Positions 24,467 to 33,343 of a stretch of DNA of 34,212 nucleotides are shown here, piece after piece. This stretch comes from Anaerotignum sp. (GTDB lineage Bacteria; Bacillota; Clostridia; Lachnospirales; Anaerotignaceae): assembly GCA_020024455.1 (NCBI GenBank), contig JAHHTU010000029.1, positions 1 through 34,212 on the forward strand, given 5' to 3'. The translations under genes were made by a program, and so were the position numbers. The notes beneath the pieces are model-generated. The model was not told the DNA's origin. It searched no databases and saw only the letters and a list, made by a program, of their open reading frames with translations. Positions within the stretch are counted from its first letter, which is position 1, and each line of letters starts with the position of its first letter.

Positions 24467-24718
24467 TTATCCACAAACGATTGTGGGTGTCTGTTGTATG
24501 ATTTGTGGAATGTTTTTGCTGATTTTTACGCATTGTGGAATATGTGTATAACTGTACTTGTTTTCAAATGATTTTCACAGGTTTATCCACTTGTGAATTT
24601 CTTTGATTTGTCTGCATTTTTTCCACTTTTCCACAAACTCACAGCTCCTACGACTACGACTACGGATAAAATTCTATTATTTATTTCATACTTGTGTAAT
24701 AAAAGGAGATGTGTATAA
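24467..24718. other. oriC, downstream DnaA boxes and unwinding region
   Basis: Between dnaA and dnaN there are boxes TTATCCACA (24467-24475), TGTGTATAA (24543-24551), TTTTCCACA (24627-24635) and TGTGTATAA (24710-24718). The last lies between the dnaN ribosome binding site and start. One-mismatch boxes lie at 24583 and 24619; the latter directly abuts the 24627 box. They are followed by the trio-like repeat and an AT-rich stretch (24666-24706). The order box pair, short spacer, trios, AT-rich DNA matches the B. subtilis unwinding site. Confidence 0.88.
24648..24665 (+). repeat. Tandem 6-bp repeat, trio-like element
   Basis: Three copies of CTACGA/CTACGA/CTACGG. On the complementary strand read 3'-5' this gives alternating GAT and GCT triplets, reminiscent of the DnaA-trio (3'-GAT-5') element. 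It lies 12 bases after the DnaA box at 24627-24635. Confidence 0.75.
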
Positions 24719-24719
24719 C

Positions 24720-25823
24720 ATGAAACTCATTTGTCAAAAAGATACGTTATTGAACTTCATCAATATCGTGAACAAAGCTGTCTCTGTACGAACGACACTT
24801 CCCATATTGGAATGTATATTATTAACTGCAAATGAAAAAGGCTTTACCATGACCAGCAACAATCTGGAATTAGGTATCCAAACAGCACCCATTGATGCAG
24901 ATATTTTACAAACCGGTGAAATTGCCATTGAAGCAAAAATTTTTCATGAAATTATCAGACGTATCAATGGAGAAGAAATATTATTGGAAACCAATGAAAA
25001 TCAAAGCATTACCATTACAGGCGGTACTTCTCGTTTTACCATCATGGGACAAAGCGGAGAAGATTTTCCTGCATTGCCTGCGATTGCACAACAAGATGCT
25101 TACACATTGCAACAAAATGAATTGCGTCATTTGATTCGACAAACCATATTTTCTATTTCACAAGAAACAACCAAACAAATATTAACAGGGGAATTGTTTG
25201 AGATGAAAGAGGGCTGTTTCCGTGTTGTATCCATTGATGGATACCGTATTTCATTTCGGAAAACACCACTCAATCACCCCTTTACACCGAAAAATATTGT
25301 AGTACCCGGAAAAACATTGATGGAATTAACAAAAATTCTCTCACAGGAAGATAGTGATATGGTACAACTGTATTTTACGGAAAAACACGTTTTGTTTGAT
25401 TTGGGTATGGCAACCATGGTTTCCCGCTTATTGGAAGGGGAATATGTCAGTTACGAAAATAACTTCACAGAAGATTACAAAACAAAAATCATTGTTGATA
25501 CAGCAGAATTGATTCAGGCATTGGAACGAGCTTCTTTGGTTTCTCGGGATAGTCGCAAAACACCGGTTCGTTTGGAATTGAAACCAAACAAATTGATATT
25601 AACTGCAAAAAGTGATATGGGTACAACATACGAAGAAGTTGCAAATGAAACAGATGGCGATGAAATGCAAATTGCATTCAATCCCCGTTATTTGATTGAA
25701 GCATTGCGTGCCATTGATGATGAAAAAGTTGCCATTCGTTTTACAGGGTCTTTAAGTCCTTGTACCATTGTCCCATTGGAAGGCAGTGCTTATCAGTATT
25801 TGATACTGCCTTTGCGTATGTAA
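24720..25823 (+). CDS. dnaN: DNA polymerase III beta subunit (sliding clamp)
   Basis: A 367-aa clamp that tethers the replicative polymerase. Three clamp domains of about 120 residues are consistent with the length. Recognisable features are the N-terminus KLICQKDTLLNFINIVNKAVS, RTTLPILECILL and the C-terminal ending YQYLILPLRM. The frame is open from 24603, but ATG 24720 has AAGGAG (24703-24708) and starts the usual N-terminus. A DnaA box occupies the bases just before the start codon, so DnaA could modulate dnaN expression. Confidence 0.97.
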   Translation: MKLICQKDTLLNFINIVNKAVSVRTTLPILECILLTANEKGFTMTSNNLELGIQTAPIDADILQTGEIAIEAKIFHEIIRRINGEEILLETNENQSITITGGTSRFTIMGQSGEDFPALPAIAQQDAYTLQQNELRHLIRQTIFSISQETTKQILTGELFEMKEGCFRVVSIDGYRISFRKTPLNHPFTPKNIVVPGKTLMELTKILSQEDSDMVQLYFTEKHVLFDLGMATMVSRLLEGEYVSYENNFTEDYKTKIIVDTAELIQALERASLVSRDSRKTPVRLELKPNKLILTAKSDMGTTYEEVANETDGDEMQIAFNPRYLIEALRAIDDEKVAIRFTGSLSPCTIVPLEGSAYQYLILPLRM

Positions 25824-25835
25824 GGAGGAATGAAA

Positions 25836-26057
25836 ATGGAAAAAGTTTATATTCATACAGAATTTATCAAATTACAGCAGGTCTTAAAATTAGCCGGTTT
25901 GATTGACCAAGGTTCTGATGTAAAAGTATTTTTGGCAGATGGGCTGGTATATGTCAATGATGTGATGGCAACAGAACGTGGTAAAAAAATCAGAAATGGT
26001 GATGTTGTAGAAGTCAAAGGTGCAGGCAAAGTGATGGTTGTTACAGAAGAAGTATAA
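25836..26057 (+). CDS. yaaA: S4-domain RNA-binding protein YaaA
   Basis: A 73-aa S4-domain protein in the conserved dnaN-yaaA-recF position. The S4 core is visible (FIKLQQVLKLAGLIDQGSDVK, LADGLVYVNDVMATERGKKI). Its role is not established; RNA binding is inferred from the domain. AAGGAGG (25822-25828) directly follows the dnaN stop. An ATG at 25830 is too close to it, so I prefer 25836. Confidence 0.92.
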   Translation: MEKVYIHTEFIKLQQVLKLAGLIDQGSDVKVFLADGLVYVNDVMATERGKKIRNGDVVEVKGAGKVMVVTEEV

Positions 26058-26150
26058 ACAAAATCGTTTGTTTCAAAAATCACAATTTTTCTGAAAAAAC
26101 AATATGCAAAATATGCATAATTTATATTTATAACAAAAAGGTGTGTTTTT

Positions 26151-27233
26151 ATGCAAATTAAAGAAGTATCCTTACAACAATTTCGCAATTTATCCAAATT
26201 GCATATCACACCGGCAGCAGGTATCAATGTGTTTTACGGAGATAATGCACAAGGAAAAACCAATTTTTTGGAGGCATTATATTTTTGTGCTTTGGGACGT
26301 TCTTTGCGTGGCAAAAACGAACAACAACTCATTGCCTTTGATGCACAAGAGAGTCATATTCGTATGGAAGTGACCAGGAAAAACCGCAGTGACCGTATTG
26401 ATGTGCATTTGAAACGGGAAGAAAAGAAGGGGATTGCAGTCAATGGTTTGCCTGTGAAAAAAATGGGAGATTTGTTCGGCACATTATATGCTGTCATATT
26501 TTCGCCGGAAGATTTGTCTTTGGTGAAAGATGGACCGGCAGAACGCCGCCGTTTTTTGGATATGGAACTTTGTCAAATCAGTCATGTATATTATTATGAT
26601 TTGCAACAGTATTGTCGTATTTTGAAACAACGCAACCATTTGCTCAAAGAAATCAGGCAAAAACCACGCCTTGCGGATACGCTTTCGGTATGGGATACAC
26701 AGTTGATTGCCTATGGTAAAAAAATTATGACTGCCAGAACCAAATTTTTAACCCGTTTAGATGATATTGCATCGAAGAAGCAGAAAGACTTGACCGGTGG
26801 CAAAGATTGCTTAAAAACCGAATATAAGCCAAATTGTGAGCAGATACATTTTGCGGAGCGTTTGGAAAAAAGTTTGGAACGTGATATTTTGACAGGCAGT
26901 ACGCAAATTGGACCGCATAAAGACGATATATCTTTTTTTGTCAATGGAAAAGATGTCAAACAGTTTGGTTCACAAGGACAACAACGCACCACAGTGCTTT
27001 CTGCAAGGCTGGCAGAAATCGAATTGATACAAGAAGAAACGGGAGAAAAACCGGTTTTGTTATTGGACGATGTGCTTTCGGAATTAGACGAAAGCCGACA
27101 ACAATATCTCATGCAAAGCATTGAGGGATTACAGGCATTTTTGACTTGTACGGGCATTGAAGATGCGGTCAAAGGCTATTTGCAAAAAGAAAATTTATTT
27201 TTTGTACAAAATGGACAGATTACAAAAAAATAA
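26151..27233 (+). CDS. recF: DNA repair ATPase RecF
   Basis: A 360-aa SMC-like ATPase that helps load RecA at gaps in the RecFOR pathway. Walker A is GDNAQGKT (residues 30-37). The signature region is GSQGQQRTTVLSARLAEI, and Walker B with the D-loop is VLLLDDVLSELDESR. AAAAAGGTG lies upstream. A 93-base gap separates it from yaaA; a strong terminator follows. Confidence 0.97.
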   Translation: MQIKEVSLQQFRNLSKLHITPAAGINVFYGDNAQGKTNFLEALYFCALGRSLRGKNEQQLIAFDAQESHIRMEVTRKNRSDRIDVHLKREEKKGIAVNGLPVKKMGDLFGTLYAVIFSPEDLSLVKDGPAERRRFLDMELCQISHVYYYDLQQYCRILKQRNHLLKEIRQKPRLADTLSVWDTQLIAYGKKIMTARTKFLTRLDDIASKKQKDLTGGKDCLKTEYKPNCEQIHFAERLEKSLERDILTGSTQIGPHKDDISFFVNGKDVKQFGSQGQQRTTVLSARLAEIELIQEETGEKPVLLLDDVLSELDESRQQYLMQSIEGLQAFLTCTGIEDAVKGYLQKENLFFVQNGQITKK

Positions 27234-27235
27234 TG

Positions 27236-27269
27236 AAAAAAAGATATATGGCAATATATCTTTTTTTTT
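27236..27269 (+). terminator. Terminator after recF
   Basis: AAAAAAAGATATAT (27236-27249), loop GGCA, ATATATCTTTTTTT (27254-27267) with a T run to 27269. It ends the dnaA-recF transcription block. Confidence 0.88.
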
Positions 27270-27348
27270 ATAAAAAATAGTAGTTCCAATAGCATTTTAT
27301 AAAAAAACAATATTAAGGAAACAAAAAACAATAAAAAATTCAAAAAAA

Positions 27349-27380
27349 ATTGATTTTTGCTGATGAAATCAATGTTTTTT
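27349..27380 (+). terminator. Second terminator-like hairpin before the gyrB promoter
   Basis: ATTGATTT (27349-27356) and AAATCAAT (27366-27373) with a nine-base loop, preceded by A and followed by G and six T. It may be a backup terminator, or an operator because it ends three bases before the -35. Confidence 0.4.
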
Positions 27381-27382
27381 GC

Positions 27383-27411
27383 TTGTAGAAAATCAAAAAA
27401 AATGGTATACT
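27383..27411 (+). promoter_or_regulatory. Promoter of gyrB-gyrA
   Basis: TTGTAG (27383-27388), spacer 17 bp, TATACT (27406-27411), with an extended -10 TGG just before it. It lies 66 bases upstream of gyrB. Confidence 0.75.
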
Positions 27412-27477
27412 GTTTTTATCACAAAATCAGCGTGAAAACATTTGGTTTTTTACCATGATAGGTAAGGAGAGAATAAA

Positions 27478-29379
27478 ATGGCAGTAGAATATAATGAAAG
27501 TCAAATCCAAGTGCTGGAAGGTCTGGAGGCAGTCAGAAAACGCCCAGGTATGTATATTGGTTCTACCAGCGAAAAAGGGTTGCATCATTTGGTATATGAA
27601 ATTGTGGACAATGCTGTGGACGAAGCTTTGGCAGGTTATTGTTCTGAGATTACGGTTACCATTTATCAAGATAATTCCATATCCGTAGAAGATAATGGCC
27701 GTGGCATTCCGGTTGGTATTCATCATCAAAAAGGGATTTCTGCCTTAGAGGTTGTGTTTACCATATTGCACGCAGGTGGTAAATTCGGCGGTGGCGGATA
27801 CAAAGTTTCCGGCGGCTTGCACGGGGTAGGTGCTTCTGTTGTAAACGCCTTATCCTCTTGGTTGTATGTCAATGTGCATACAGATGGCAGAATCCATGAG
27901 CAAAAATATGAAAGAGGCAATGTGATGTGTCATGTGACAGATATTGGTGCCACAGACAAACATGGTACTTTTGTACATTTTTTGCCTGATGCAGAAATTT
28001 TTGAAGAAACGGTCTTTTCTTATGATGTGTTAAAACAGCGTTTACGGGAAACAGCTTTTTTGACAAAAGGCTTGAAAATCAATTTGATTGATTTGCGTGC
28101 TGGTATGGAACAGGAACGCACATTCCATTATGAAGGCGGTATCAAGGAATTTGTTGCATATATCAATAAAAACCGCCAGTCTTTGTATCAAAATATTTTT
28201 TATGCCTGCGGTGAAAAAGATGGCGTATTGGTGGAAGTGGCATTCCAGCACAATGATGGATATACCGAAAGTATTTTCACATTTGTCAATAATATCAATA
28301 CACCTGACGGTGGTACACATTTGGTCGGTTTCAAATCCGGTTTGACAAAAACCATCAATGACTATGGCAAAAAAATAGGTATCATCAAAGATGCAGATAA
28401 AAAACTCTCCGGTGATGATGTCAGAGAGGGTTTGACAGCAGTCATCAGTATCAAAGTGGAAGACCCACAGTTTGAAGGGCAGACAAAAGCAAAATTGGGT
28501 ACCAGTGAAGCAAAGGCGGCAGTGGAAGCGGTTCTGAGCGAATATTTGACATATTTCTTGGAAGAAAACCCTGCCATAGGGAAAATGATTATCGAAAAAG
28601 GGTTGATGGCTTCCCGTGCCAGAGATGCGGCGAGAAAGGCAAGGGAATTGGTACGCCGCAAAACAGGCTTGGAAAACACCAGAATGCCCGGCAAATTGAC
28701 AGACTGCACAAGCCGTCACCCCGAAGAATGTGAAATTTATATTGTGGAAGGGAACTCTGCGGGTGGTTCTGCAATCAAAGCACGTGACCCCAAAACACAA
28801 GCCATACTGCCTTTGCGTGGTAAAATATTGAATGTGGAAAAGGCAAGATTGGACAGAATATTGAACAGTGAAGAAATCCGCAGCATGATTACCGCTTTTG
28901 GTACGGGGATTTCCGAAGATTTTGATATTGAAAAATTGCGGTATCATAAAATTGTTATCATGACCGATGCGGACGTGGACGGTGCCCATATTCGTACATT
29001 GCTTTTGACATTCTTCTATCGTTATATGCCACAGTTGATTGAGCAAGGCAAAGTGTATGTGGCACAACCGCCTTTATATCGTGTGGAAAAAAACAAACAG
29101 CATTATTATGTGTATGATGATATACAGCTGGAAGCGTTGTATGAAAAAATCGGTAAAGACAATATCAAAGAAGTACAGCGGTATAAAGGTTTAGGGGAAA
29201 TGGACTATGACCAGTTGCGTGATACCACAATGGCAGTGGAACATCGTATTTTGAAAAAAGTGGATATTACCGATGCTGTTTTGGCAGATGAAATATTCAG
29301 TATGTTAATGGGGGACAGTGTAGAACCCAGACGAGAATTTATCGAAGAAAATGCACAATATGCGCAAATGGATTTCTGA
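27478..29379 (+). CDS. gyrB: DNA gyrase subunit B
   Basis: A 633-aa ATPase subunit of the A2B2 gyrase that supercoils DNA. GHKL ATPase motifs are EIVDNAVDEALAG, DNGRGIPVGIHH and GGLHGVGASVVNALS. The TOPRIM domain has EGNSAGGSA and TDADVDGAHIRTL, with PLRGKILNVEKARL between. The C-terminal QRYKGLGEM is typical. The short length without the Gram-negative insertion fits Firmicutes. Residue 426 is Asn (codon 28753-28755) where most GyrB have Asp (EGDSAGGSA). AAGGAG is present upstream, and gyrA follows after 24 bases. Confidence 0.98.
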   Translation: MAVEYNESQIQVLEGLEAVRKRPGMYIGSTSEKGLHHLVYEIVDNAVDEALAGYCSEITVTIYQDNSISVEDNGRGIPVGIHHQKGISALEVVFTILHAGGKFGGGGYKVSGGLHGVGASVVNALSSWLYVNVHTDGRIHEQKYERGNVMCHVTDIGATDKHGTFVHFLPDAEIFEETVFSYDVLKQRLRETAFLTKGLKINLIDLRAGMEQERTFHYEGGIKEFVAYINKNRQSLYQNIFYACGEKDGVLVEVAFQHNDGYTESIFTFVNNINTPDGGTHLVGFKSGLTKTINDYGKKIGIIKDADKKLSGDDVREGLTAVISIKVEDPQFEGQTKAKLGTSEAKAAVEAVLSEYLTYFLEENPAIGKMIIEKGLMASRARDAARKARELVRRKTGLENTRMPGKLTDCTSRHPEECEIYIVEGNSAGGSAIKARDPKTQAILPLRGKILNVEKARLDRILNSEEIRSMITAFGTGISEDFDIEKLRYHKIVIMTDADVDGAHIRTLLLTFFYRYMPQLIEQGKVYVAQPPLYRVEKNKQHYYVYDDIQLEALYEKIGKDNIKEVQRYKGLGEMDYDQLRDTTMAVEHRILKKVDITDAVLADEIFSMLMGDSVEPRREFIEENAQYAQMDF

Positions 29380-29403
29380 TACAGAAAGGAACAGAGATAG
29401 AAT

Positions 29404-31881
29404 ATGAGCGAAGAAAAGAAAGAGTTGGACAAAGTCGTCACCATAGACATCAATGAGGAGATGAAAAAGTGCTATATCGACTATGCCATGAGCGTTATCG
29501 TTGCCCGTGCTTTGCCTGATGTGCGAGATGGCTTGAAACCGGTACAAAGAAGAATTTTGTACGCCATGAATGAAATGAATCTCGAACCCAATAAACCCTA
29601 TAAAAAATCTGCCCGTATTGTCGGCGATACTATGGGGAAATACCACCCACATGGGGACAGCTCCATTTATCAAGCCATGGTGCGTATGGCACAGAATTTT
29701 TCCATGCGGTATATGTTGGTCGATGGGCATGGGAACTTTGGTTCCATAGATGGTTATGGTGCTGCGGCAAGCCGTTATACGGAAGCCCGTATGTCCCGTA
29801 TCACAGCGGCAATGCTTGCCGATATTGAAAAAAACACCGTAGATTTTGTGCCAAACTATGACGAAAACGAAAAAGAGCCTGTGGTATTGCCTGCCCGTAT
29901 ACCAAACCTTTTGGTCAATGGTTCTTCCGGTATTGCGGTTGGTATGGCAACCAATATCCCACCCCATAACTTGGGCGAAGTGATTGACGGCTTGCATTGC
30001 ATGATTGACAATAAAATCAACGGCAGAGAGACCGATGTCGAAGAATTGATGGAACATATCAAAGGGCCGGATTTCCCAACCGGTGCGTGTATATTGGGCA
30101 AAAGCGGTATTCGTGCGGCATATCGTACCGGCAGAGGGAAAATATTGGTCAGAGCCGTGGCAGAAATACAGCCAATGGACAACGGCAGAGAAAAAATCGT
30201 TGTCACAGAAATTCCGTATATGGTCAATAAATTGCGTTTGATTGAAAAAATAGCGGAATTGGTCAAAGATAAACGCATTGAGGGTATTAGTGATTTGTAT
30301 GATGCATCTGCCGGTGATGATATTCAAATTATCATTGAACTGAAAAAAGATGCAAATGCAAATGTGATATTAAATCAGCTTTACAAATACACACAGCTGC
30401 AAGAAAGTTTCGGGGCAATTATGCTTGCTTTGGTAGATGGCAAACCTGTTGTGATGAATTTGCAGCAAATGCTTGCACAATATTTGAAACATCAGGAAGA
30501 AGTTGTAACCAGAAGAACACAGTTCAATCTGGATAAAGCACAAAAAAGAGCCCACATATTGGAAGGCTTGCGTATTGCCATTGACAATATTGATGAAGTT
30601 ATCAAAATCATTCGTAACAGTTATGACAACGCAAAAGAAAAATTGATGGAACGCTTTGGTTTGTCTGATGTACAGGCACAGGCAATTTTGGAAATGCAGT
30701 TACGCCGCCTGCAAGGCTTGGAGCATGAAAAAATTGATGCAGAATATGCAGAATTGCAGAAAAAAATTGCATATTATCAATCTTTGCTGCAAGACGAAAC
30801 ATTGCTTTTGGGTGTCATTCGTGATGAAACCATGGATATCAAAAATAAATATGCAGATGCACGCCGTACACAGTTGGTGGCAAACCCCGGTGAAATTGAT
30901 GTCGAAGATTTGATTGAGGAAGAAACTTGCGTATTTACCATGTCCAATTTGAATTATGTCAAACGTACACCATTGATGACATACAAGAGCCAAAACAGAG
31001 GCGGCAGAGGCATTATGGGTATGCAGACAAGAGAGGAAGATTTCGTCAAAGATTTGTTCCTGTCCTCCACGCATGATACCATTTTGTTCTTTACAGACCA
31101 TGGTAGAGTATATCGCAAAAAAGGGTATGAAATTCCAGAGGCAGGCAGAGCTGCCAGAGGAACGGCAATCGTCAATTTGATTGAAGTTGCACCTGATGAA
31201 ACCGTAACCGCAGTCATTCCTGTCAAAGAGTTCAGAGAAGACCGTTATTTGGTGATGCTGACAAAACAGGGTATCATCAAAAAGACCGATATGGCAAGTT
31301 ATGCCAATATCCGCAAAGGCGGCCTGATTGCACTCAACCTCAAAGAGGACGACAGTTTGATTGGTGTGATGACAACCGATGGCAAAGATGAAATTTTGGT
31401 TGCCACAAGAAACGGTATGGGCATTAAATTCAGCGAAACAGATGTCAGACCTTTGGGCAGGGCGGCAACAGGTGTCAAAGCAATACAGCTCAAAGAAGGC
31501 GATTATGTGGTTTCTGTTGGAAAAGTCACACCAAATGCAAAAGTATTAAACGTCACGGAAAAAGGCTATGGTAAACAAACATCTGTGGACGAGTTCAAAG
31601 TGCAGTACCGTGGCGGTATGGGTGTCAAAGTCCATCAGCTGACAGAAAAAACAGGGCTTTTGACCGGTGTTTTGATGTTGGAAGAAAATGAAGAAGTGAT
31701 GTTGATTACATCAGAGGGTGTGATTATCCGTTTGCGCGGGAATGATATTTCCACATTTGGCAGAGTTTCACAAGGTGTCAAGTTGATGAACCTGAAAGAT
31801 GGCATCAGTGTGGTGGGTATTGCCAAAATCACAGAAGATGACATTGAAACAGAAGAAATCATAGAAGAAAATCAAGAATAA
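29404..31881 (+). CDS. gyrA: DNA gyrase subunit A
   Basis: An 825-aa cleavage and rejoining subunit. The catalytic tyrosine is Tyr125 in AASRYTEARMS. The quinolone region reads HPHGDSSIYQAMVRMAQ. The C-terminal pinwheel contains the gyrase-specific GyrA box NRGGRG (about residues 531-536), which separates it from ParC. An acidic tail ends the protein. AGAAAGGAA precedes the start. It forms an operon with gyrB; a terminator follows. In the quinolone region the E. coli Asp87 position is Gln90 here, and the Ser83-equivalent is kept. Confidence 0.98.
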   Translation: MSEEKKELDKVVTIDINEEMKKCYIDYAMSVIVARALPDVRDGLKPVQRRILYAMNEMNLEPNKPYKKSARIVGDTMGKYHPHGDSSIYQAMVRMAQNFSMRYMLVDGHGNFGSIDGYGAAASRYTEARMSRITAAMLADIEKNTVDFVPNYDENEKEPVVLPARIPNLLVNGSSGIAVGMATNIPPHNLGEVIDGLHCMIDNKINGRETDVEELMEHIKGPDFPTGACILGKSGIRAAYRTGRGKILVRAVAEIQPMDNGREKIVVTEIPYMVNKLRLIEKIAELVKDKRIEGISDLYDASAGDDIQIIIELKKDANANVILNQLYKYTQLQESFGAIMLALVDGKPVVMNLQQMLAQYLKHQEEVVTRRTQFNLDKAQKRAHILEGLRIAIDNIDEVIKIIRNSYDNAKEKLMERFGLSDVQAQAILEMQLRRLQGLEHEKIDAEYAELQKKIAYYQSLLQDETLLLGVIRDETMDIKNKYADARRTQLVANPGEIDVEDLIEEETCVFTMSNLNYVKRTPLMTYKSQNRGGRGIMGMQTREEDFVKDLFLSSTHDTILFFTDHGRVYRKKGYEIPEAGRAARGTAIVNLIEVAPDETVTAVIPVKEFREDRYLVMLTKQGIIKKTDMASYANIRKGGLIALNLKEDDSLIGVMTTDGKDEILVATRNGMGIKFSETDVRPLGRAATGVKAIQLKEGDYVVSVGKVTPNAKVLNVTEKGYGKQTSVDEFKVQYRGGMGVKVHQLTEKTGLLTGVLMLEENEEVMLITSEGVIIRLRGNDISTFGRVSQGVKLMNLKDGISVVGIAKITEDDIETEEIIEENQE

Positions 31882-31885
31882 TTAC

Positions 31886-31912
31886 AAAAAGGGGAGGATA
31901 TCCCCTTTTTTG
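31886..31912 (+). terminator. Terminator after gyrA
   Basis: AAAAAGGGGA (31886-31895), loop GGATA, TCCCCTTTTT (31901-31910) plus T, immediately behind the gyrA stop. Confidence 0.92.
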
Positions 31913-32011
31913 TTTGCAAAAAACAGAGAATATCACAATCATATCCCAATCAGAGAAAAAGGATATGTTATTTGGAAAAATACCCCATACATAAATATTG
32001 ATGGAAAAACA

Positions 32012-32041
32012 CTGTCAGAAATCGTCGAAACATGGTATACT
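32012..32041 (+). promoter_or_regulatory. Candidate promoter of the CapA-family gene
   Basis: CTGTCA (32012-32017), spacer 18 bp, TATACT (32036-32041), with an extended -10 TGG. It lies 27 bases before the start codon; the sequence from 31913 to 32011 otherwise shows nothing. Confidence 0.5.
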
Positions 32042-32068
32042 CAAAAAAATGTCATAAGGAGTGAGTAT

Positions 32069-33247
32069 ATGAAACGCTTATTTTGTCTATGGTGTTTGAC
32101 AGTATTTTGTTTGTGCGGTTGTGCGACACAGCAAGTCCAGTACAATGTAAAAGCAGAATCTCCGATTCCCATGGTAAAAACGGCAACCATGGCAGTTGTG
32201 GGGGATATTATGGTGCATGATTATCAGTACAATGAGGCATATGATACGCATACCGGCACGTATAACTTTATGCATAATTTTCAAGCTGTGAAACCGTTTT
32301 TGACCGGATATGATTTGGTTGTCGGCAATTTGGAATTGACATTTGGCGGAGCGGAACGACCATATAGCTCTTTTCCTTGTTTCAATACACCGGATAGTTT
32401 TTTAGATGCACTCAAAGATGCAGGTTTTGATTTGTTGACCACAGCCAACAATCATAGCATGGATACCGGAAAAGCGGGATTGTTGCGTACATTAGACCAA
32501 TTAGATGCCTATGGCATTGCCCATGTTGGTACATATCGCTCACAACAGGAGCGAGATACTATATACACCAAAGATGTCAATGGGATTACATTTGCATTTG
32601 TTTCTGCTACTTATGGGACAAATGGTATTCCTGTACCGGAAAAATATTTGGTCAATTTGATTGATGATACACAAATGGTTGCAGATATTCAAAAGGCACA
32701 GGAAATGGCAGATGTGGTTGTGGTGTTGCCGCATATGGGCAACGAATATGAAACCGTACCCAGAGATACCTTTGTACAATGGGCTGACAATATGTTTGCG
32801 GCAGGAGCGGATATTGTGTTGGCAAGTCACCCCCATGTGTTGCAACGTATGGAATACAGAAAAGTAGACCACGGCGAAGGAGAACATGATGGGTTTATCA
32901 TATATTCTTTAGGCAATTTTATATCTTCCCAAACCACACCACCCAGAAATGCGTCTGTTATATTGCATTTGACGGTGGAACAGGTGGGCGATGCACCGCC
33001 ATCTGTCAAAGAAGTATCGTTTGTGCCGATTTGGACACAGTTTCGCAATGCACAAAATCAAAACCATTTCATGGTCAGAAGTGTATATGATATGCTGACA
33101 TTGCCGGAAGGACAGCGGTATCAGGTGGTGCGTCCGAAAGATTACCAAAGATTATTGGAAGTCCACAAAGAAACGGCAAACTTTTTGTTGCAAAAAGATA
33201 TTCCGTTATCAGAAATCCAACAAGAATATATTTTCCCAAAACCATAG
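32069..33247 (+). CDS. CapA-family lipoprotein (PGA_cap metallophosphatase-like)
   Basis: A 392-aa predicted exported lipoprotein. The signal peptide MKRLFCLWCLTVFCLCGC ends in the lipobox LCGC. The mature part has the CapA/PGA_cap domain related to calcineurin-like phosphoesterases. Its metal-ligand motifs are VVGDIMVHD, VGNLELTFGG, TANNHSMDTG, VLPHMGNEYE and ASHPHVLQ, and it ends with YSLGNFISSQ. CapA takes part in poly-gamma-glutamate export, but no capB or capC is present, so its role here is open. The start at 32069 has AAGGAG seven bases upstream; the earlier in-frame ATG lies in the gyrA terminator. Confidence 0.9.
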   Translation: MKRLFCLWCLTVFCLCGCATQQVQYNVKAESPIPMVKTATMAVVGDIMVHDYQYNEAYDTHTGTYNFMHNFQAVKPFLTGYDLVVGNLELTFGGAERPYSSFPCFNTPDSFLDALKDAGFDLLTTANNHSMDTGKAGLLRTLDQLDAYGIAHVGTYRSQQERDTIYTKDVNGITFAFVSATYGTNGIPVPEKYLVNLIDDTQMVADIQKAQEMADVVVVLPHMGNEYETVPRDTFVQWADNMFAAGADIVLASHPHVLQRMEYRKVDHGEGEHDGFIIYSLGNFISSQTTPPRNASVILHLTVEQVGDAPPSVKEVSFVPIWTQFRNAQNQNHFMVRSVYDMLTLPEGQRYQVVRPKDYQRLLEVHKETANFLLQKDIPLSEIQQEYIFPKP

Positions 33248-33258
33248 GGGTATTTTTA

Positions 33259-33287
33259 TTGCACCCAAAGTGACACCATGTTAAAAT
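33259..33287 (+). promoter_or_regulatory. Candidate promoter of the GntR-type regulator
   Basis: TTGCAC (33259-33264), spacer 17 bp, TAAAAT (33282-33287). Confidence 0.5.
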
Positions 33288-33343
33288 AAAAGCAATCTTT
33301 ACAGAAAAAATAAAATTTCGACATAAGGAGGCAATGGGAGCTT

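Noticed and set aside
8354..28790. Other CACGTG cores (near 8354, 12510, 21969 and 28779) as parS sites
   Set aside because: The flanking bases do not fit the TGTTT...AAACA palindrome.
28042..29067. Long open frame (341 codons) on the minus strand opposite gyrB
   Set aside because: It lies wholly within a clearly conserved gyrB, lacks a sensible ribosome binding site and shows Cys/Phe/His-rich composition typical of antisense shadows.
29305..30327. 340-codon minus-strand frame opposite gyrA
   Set aside because: Antisense shadow of gyrA with no recognisable domain or start context.
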